Assembly: GCF_042643245.1 (NCBI RefSeq)
Contig: NZ_JBHRSK010000004.1
Coordinates: 1-64,000 of the forward strand
Reading direction: 5' to 3'
Length of the DNA stretch: 64,000 nt
Source of the DNA: Acidimangrovimonas pyrenivorans
Lineage (GTDB): Bacteria > Pseudomonadota > Alphaproteobacteria > Rhodobacterales > Rhodobacteraceae
Shown: piece by piece, positions 60,851 through 64,000 of the stretch
How positions within the stretch are numbered: the first letter of the stretch is position 1
How the letters are laid out: each line of letters opens with the position of its first letter
Position numbers and translations under genes: made by a program
Notes under the pieces: model-generated
Seen by the model: only the letters and a program-made list of their open reading frames with translations
What the model was told of the DNA's origin: nothing
Database searches by the model: none

Positions 60851-62169
60851 AGCTTCAGCCTTTCCGATTGGGCCGAGCGGAAGGTCTCGGCGCGGGGGTC
60901 ACGGGCGCGCAGGGCGCGGAAGGCCGCGGCCCGGGGATCGCTGGCGGTCAGGGTCTCGGCGCGCATCCGGCCGTCCTTGGCCAGGTAGAAGCGGCCGCCA
61001 TGGCCGAGGGTCAGGCGGTCGAGCAGCTCCATCAGCTGCAGGCTGGCGCGGCTGGCCGGGAAGTCGAGCGCCAGCGTGTAGCCCGGCATCGGGAAGGAGA
61101 GGGCGCCGCGCTCCGGTCCCATCCGCTTGAGCACCGCCAGAAACGAGGGTTGACCATGCGCGGCGATGGCCTGCAGCAGCGCGGTCAGCCCGGCCTGCGC
61201 GCTGTCCAGCGGCAGCACGCACTGGAACTGGACGAAGCCGCGGCGGCCGTAGATCCGGTTCCAGCCGAGGATCGAGTCGAGCGGGTAGAAATAGCTGTCC
61301 CAGTCGATCAGGCTGTCGCCGGCATGGCGGCGGCCGTTCCAGTCGTAGAGGGCGTTGAAGGCGCGCACCGTCAGCCGGTTGAGCAGGCCGGGCGGTGCGT
61401 CGAACGGCACCCGCAGCCGGCGCCGGTGCGGCACCTCCAGCGGGGTGTCGCGGCGGCGCGCGTCGAGCGCGTCCCGCGTCGCGTGTTCGCCGACCATCAC
61501 CAGCGAGCGGCCCAGCGCCGCCCCGCCGGCCAGCGCGTCGATCCAGGCGACGGAATAGGTGGCGTCGCGGGCCTCTTCGAACAGGGCGCAGGCGGCGGCA
61601 AGGTCGGGCGCCGGGCGCAGGCTCTGGCGGATCCAGCCGCTCTCGACCCGGCGCAGGCGGAACGCGGCGCGCAGCACGATGCCGGTCAGGCCCATGCCGC
61701 CGAGGGTCCAGTCGAACAGCTCGGCATTCTCGTCGCGCGAGCAGCGGCGGACGGTGCCGTCGGCCCCGACCAGGTCGATCCAGTCGACGAAATTGCCGAA
61801 GCTGCCGTCGCGGTGGTGGTTCTTGCCATGGACATCGGCCGCGATCATCCCGCCCAGGGTGACGAATTTCGTCCCCGGGGTGACGGCCGGGAACCAGCCG
61901 CGCGGCAGCATCGCCGCGATGATGTCGGCCAGCAGCACCCCGGCCTCGGCCACCAGCTGGCCGGAGGCGTCGTCGAAGGCGATCAGGCGGTTGAAATGGC
62001 GCATCTCGATGGTGTTGTCGGGGCTGATGGCGCTGTCGCCATAGGCGCGACCGTTGCCGCGCGCGATGGCGTTGCCGCGCCGGACCTGCGCGATCAGCCC
62101 GGCCTCGTCGCGCGGCGCCGAGACCTGCGCCTCGACCACCGGATAGCGTCCCCAGCCGCTCAGCTTCAT
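60847..62169 (-). CDS. FAD-linked oxidase, DprE1-like
   Basis: This 440-residue VAO-family flavoprotein has FAD-binding GRAYGDSAISPDN (about residues 40-52), GTKFVTLGGMIAADVHGKNHH with the His-Gly-Lys-Asn-His typical of DprE1, and SFGNFVDWIDLVGADG. DprE1 oxidises the 2-hydroxyl of decaprenyl-phosphoryl-ribose. The gene starts inside the stop of the GtrA-like gene and overlaps the SDR gene. In proteobacteria similar sets make arabinosyl donors for surface glycans or Nod factors. Confidence 0.83.
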   Translation of the reverse strand: MKLSGWGRYPVVEAQVSAPRDEAGLIAQVRRGNAIARGNGRAYGDSAISPDNTIEMRHFNRLIAFDDASGQLVAEAGVLLADIIAAMLPRGWFPAVTPGTKFVTLGGMIAADVHGKNHHRDGSFGNFVDWIDLVGADGTVRRCSRDENAELFDWTLGGMGLTGIVLRAAFRLRRVESGWIRQSLRPAPDLAAACALFEEARDATYSVAWIDALAGGAALGRSLVMVGEHATRDALDARRRDTPLEVPHRRRLRVPFDAPPGLLNRLTVRAFNALYDWNGRRHAGDSLIDWDSYFYPLDSILGWNRIYGRRGFVQFQCVLPLDSAQAGLTALLQAIAAHGQPSFLAVLKRMGPERGALSFPMPGYTLALDFPASRASLQLMELLDRLTLGHGGRFYLAKDGRMRAETLTASDPRAAAFRALRARDPRAETFRSAQSERLKL

Positions 62170-62594
62170 GGCGCCGCCCTTCCGTCCAGGCGGGCATCGG
62201 TGAAGACGAAGCGGCGGTCGAGATTGTATTTCACCACATAGCCCACCGTCAGCCCCAGCACCGCGCCCAGTTCGCGCGCCTGATCGGTGCCCCAGGTCAG
62301 CCAGAAGGCCGTCTCGCTGCCCCAGAAGATCGCGGTGGTGACCACGCCCATCACCGTGTAGAGGGTGAACTTGCGGCCATGGGCCTTCAGCCCGGTGGCG
62401 CTGTCGTAGAAGATCCAGCGCTTGTCGAGCGCGTATTTCAGCAGCAGCCCGACCCCGGTGCCCGCCGCCACCGCCAGCGCGTAGAGCGTGCCCGTCTCGC
62501 CCGCCATCAGTACCAGCCGCTGGGTGGCGAGGTTGGCCAGCGTCGCCAGCGCGGCGAAGAAGGCGTAGCGCAGGACCAGTCCGCGCAGGCTCAT
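62166..62594 (-). CDS. GtrA-family membrane protein
   Basis: This 142-residue protein has four membrane segments. The GtrA pattern is seen in FFAALATLANLATQRLVL and GLLLKYALDKRWIFYD, repeated in VGYVVKYNLDRRFVFTD near the end. GtrA proteins are thought to flip or handle polyprenyl-linked sugars. It overlaps both neighbours by four bases and probably moves the decaprenyl/polyprenyl-phosphate pentose across the inner membrane. Confidence 0.82.
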   Translation of the reverse strand: MSLRGLVLRYAFFAALATLANLATQRLVLMAGETGTLYALAVAAGTGVGLLLKYALDKRWIFYDSATGLKAHGRKFTLYTVMGVVTTAIFWGSETAFWLTWGTDQARELGAVLGLTVGYVVKYNLDRRFVFTDARLDGRAAP

Positions 62595-64000
62595 AGCATT
62601 GCCCCCGCGAGGATCAGCGCCAGCACCGCCGCGCCGCAGACCAGGCTGACCCGGTCGCGCAGGGCATAGAGCATCGGGTCGTCGGCCATGCCGCCGCGAT
62701 GGGTGACCATCTCCATCCGGGTGATCCAGTAGAGCAGCACCAGGCAGATGCCCCAGAGCGCGGCCGGGGCGCGATAGAGCGCGGCGACCTCGGGCGAGTT
62801 GACATAGAGCGCCATCACCAGCACCGAGACATAGCCGGCGCCGAGCGCCATCACCGGCAGGATCGGCAGGTCCTTGACCAGGTAGCCGCGGCCGACATCG
62901 TCGAGCTTGCCGTGGCGGGCGCTGTCGACCAGCTCGGCCTGGCGCTTGAGCACGGCGAGGGCGAAGAAGAAGAACAGCGAGAAGGCGATCAGCCAGACCG
63001 ACAGCGCCAGCCCCGTCGCGGCGGCGCCGGCGGCGATGCGCAGGGTGTAGAGGCAGGCGAGGGCGCAGACATCGAGGATGACCTGCCGCTTGAGCGCCAG
63101 CGAGTAGAGCAGGGTGAGCAGGTAATAGGCCAGCATCACGGCGAGGAATTGTCCCCCCAGCGCCAGCGCGACGCAGAGGCCGGCCGCGAGCAGCAGCGGC
63201 GCCATCACCGTGCCATGGGCCAGCGGCACCGCGCCCGAGGCGAAGGGGCGCGTCCGCTTGCGCGGATGGGCGCGGTCGGCGGCGAGGTCGAGCAGGTCGT
63301 TGAGGACATAGACGCTCGAGGCGACCAGCGCGAAGGCGACGAAGGCGGTGAGGCTGAGGGCGAGCACGCCCGGGTCGAGCCGGTGGGCGGTGATCGCCGG
63401 CACGAAGATGAGGATGTTCTTGAGCCACTGATGCGGCCGCGCGGCGGTCAGGTAGGGGCGCCAGTCCTGCCCCCGGGTGGTCAGGTGCTCGGCTTCGGGC
63501 GCCGCCGCCGCGGCCTGTTCCCGCAGCCCGGGCGCGGCATTGACGGTGATCGCCCTGGCCGCGCCCTGCCAGGCCGGCAGGTCGGCGGCGGCATCGCCGA
63601 GATAGGCATAGTTGCCGGCGCCATATGCCCGGCTCAGCAGCGCCGCCTTGGCCGCGCCCTTGAGGTTGGTCGTCCCGTCCGAGCCGTGGACCTCGTCGAA
63701 GATGCCGAGATGGTCGGCGATACGGCGGGCAATGGTCTCGTCGGTCGCCGTCACCAGCGCGGTGCGGCCGCCGCGGTCGCGCCAGGCGCGGATATAGGCG
63801 ATCACCTCGGGGTCGTAGGGCAGGGTGGCGACGTCCAGCGCCTCGGGTCGGGCGAAGGCGCGCTTGAGCGCGGCGCGGCCGTGGCGCCCCGCCGCCAGCG
63901 CCGCCGGGACCTTGAGGGCGTTATGGCTGAGCAGGCCCCAGACACTCTCATGCAGCGCATTCGAACGCAGCAGGGTCCCGTCGAGGTCGACGGCCAGAAT
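62591..64000 (-). CDS. HAD phosphatase fused to UbiA-family polyprenyl-phosphate phosphoribosyltransferase (partial)
   Basis: The reading is open to the right edge, so the N-terminus is missing. The first visible residues read ILAVDLDGTLLRSNALHESV, the HAD nucleophile motif, followed by TALVTATDET (HAD motif II) and YLGDAAADLPAWQ (motif IV). From about 150 residues before the middle a UbiA domain follows: RPHQWLKNILIFVPAI, the first Asp-rich motif VYVLNDLLDLAADRAHP and KRTRPFASG. UbiA enzymes of this type attach 5-phosphoribose to polyprenyl phosphate; the HAD part may remove the 5-phosphate. One polypeptide could thus perform both first steps of the DPA-like pathway. Confidence 0.82.
   Translation of the reverse strand: MLAVDLDGTLLRSNALHESVWGLLSHNALKVPAALAAGRHGRAALKRAFARPEALDVATLPYDPEVIAYIRAWRDRGGRTALVTATDETIARRIADHLGIFDEVHGSDGTTNLKGAAKAALLSRAYGAGNYAYLGDAAADLPAWQGAARAITVNAAPGLREQAAAAAPEAEHLTTRGQDWRPYLTAARPHQWLKNILIFVPAITAHRLDPGVLALSLTAFVAFALVASSVYVLNDLLDLAADRAHPRKRTRPFASGAVPLAHGTVMAPLLLAAGLCVALALGGQFLAVMLAYYLLTLLYSLALKRQVILDVCALACLYTLRIAAGAAATGLALSVWLIAFSLFFFFALAVLKRQAELVDSARHGKLDDVGRGYLVKDLPILPVMALGAGYVSVLVMALYVNSPEVAALYRAPAALWGICLVLLYWITRMEMVTHRGGMADDPMLYALRDRVSLVCGAAVLALILAGAML

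Overview
The window is a high-GC chromosomal segment with almost no non-coding space. It looks like a metabolically versatile alphaproteobacterium of the Rhodobacterales type. The signs are many branched-chain-type ABC and TRAP uptake systems, paired citrate-synthase-like genes, a form I RuBisCO operon with cbbQ/cbbO, and gene pairs overlapping by ATGA. No rRNA, tRNA, CRISPR array or intact mobile element was found. Decayed transposase pieces lie at about 46-328 and 10678-10992.

Left part (1-20 kb). A MarR regulator, an unsecreted AmiC-like binding protein and a five-gene ABC importer are followed by two amidase-signature amidases and a small ABM-fold monooxygenase. Together they look like an amide-scavenging locus (440-10545). 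After an IS6-type remnant comes cbbL-cbbS-cbbQ-cbbO on the minus strand with divergent cbbR (11240-17403): form IA RuBisCO with its CbbQ/CbbO activase. Two divergent citrate-synthase-like genes follow, one with an N-terminal helix-turn-helix.

Middle part (20-41 kb). A TetR gene faces a collapsed, chimeric HlyD/RbbA/YhhJ-type exporter pseudogene. Next is a minus-strand operon of a complete HAAT-type ABC importer plus an acyl-CoA ligase; its LivF protein has Arg in place of the Walker A Lys. After LysR and MarR regulators come a TRAP importer and a divergent fused HyuA-HyuB (5-oxoprolinase-like) enzyme, an M24-fold protein without obvious metal ligands, and a Gfo/Idh/MocA oxidoreductase.

Right part (41-64 kb). 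This is the most interesting stretch. A GMC oxidoreductase and a tandem CaiB-type CoA-transferase with a single catalytic Asp, in its second half, resemble the DddA/DddD route of dimethylsulfoniopropionate (DMSP) breakdown, next to a LysR regulator. An MFP-RND efflux pair with TetR follows. Then comes a four-gene minus-strand operon: class III aminotransferase, Cys-less TusA-like protein, PLP decarboxylase and a methyltransferase that strongly resembles the N-terminal domain of plant methionine S-methyltransferase (MmtN). That gene set fits DMSP synthesis through S-methylmethionine and DMSP-amine. So the window may carry both making and breaking of DMSP within 15 kb. A second TRAP importer and a DPA-type (DprE1/DprE2-like) operon with a HAD-UbiA fusion close the window; the fusion gene runs off the right edge.

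All calls come from reading the sequence and remembered family features. No database search was run.
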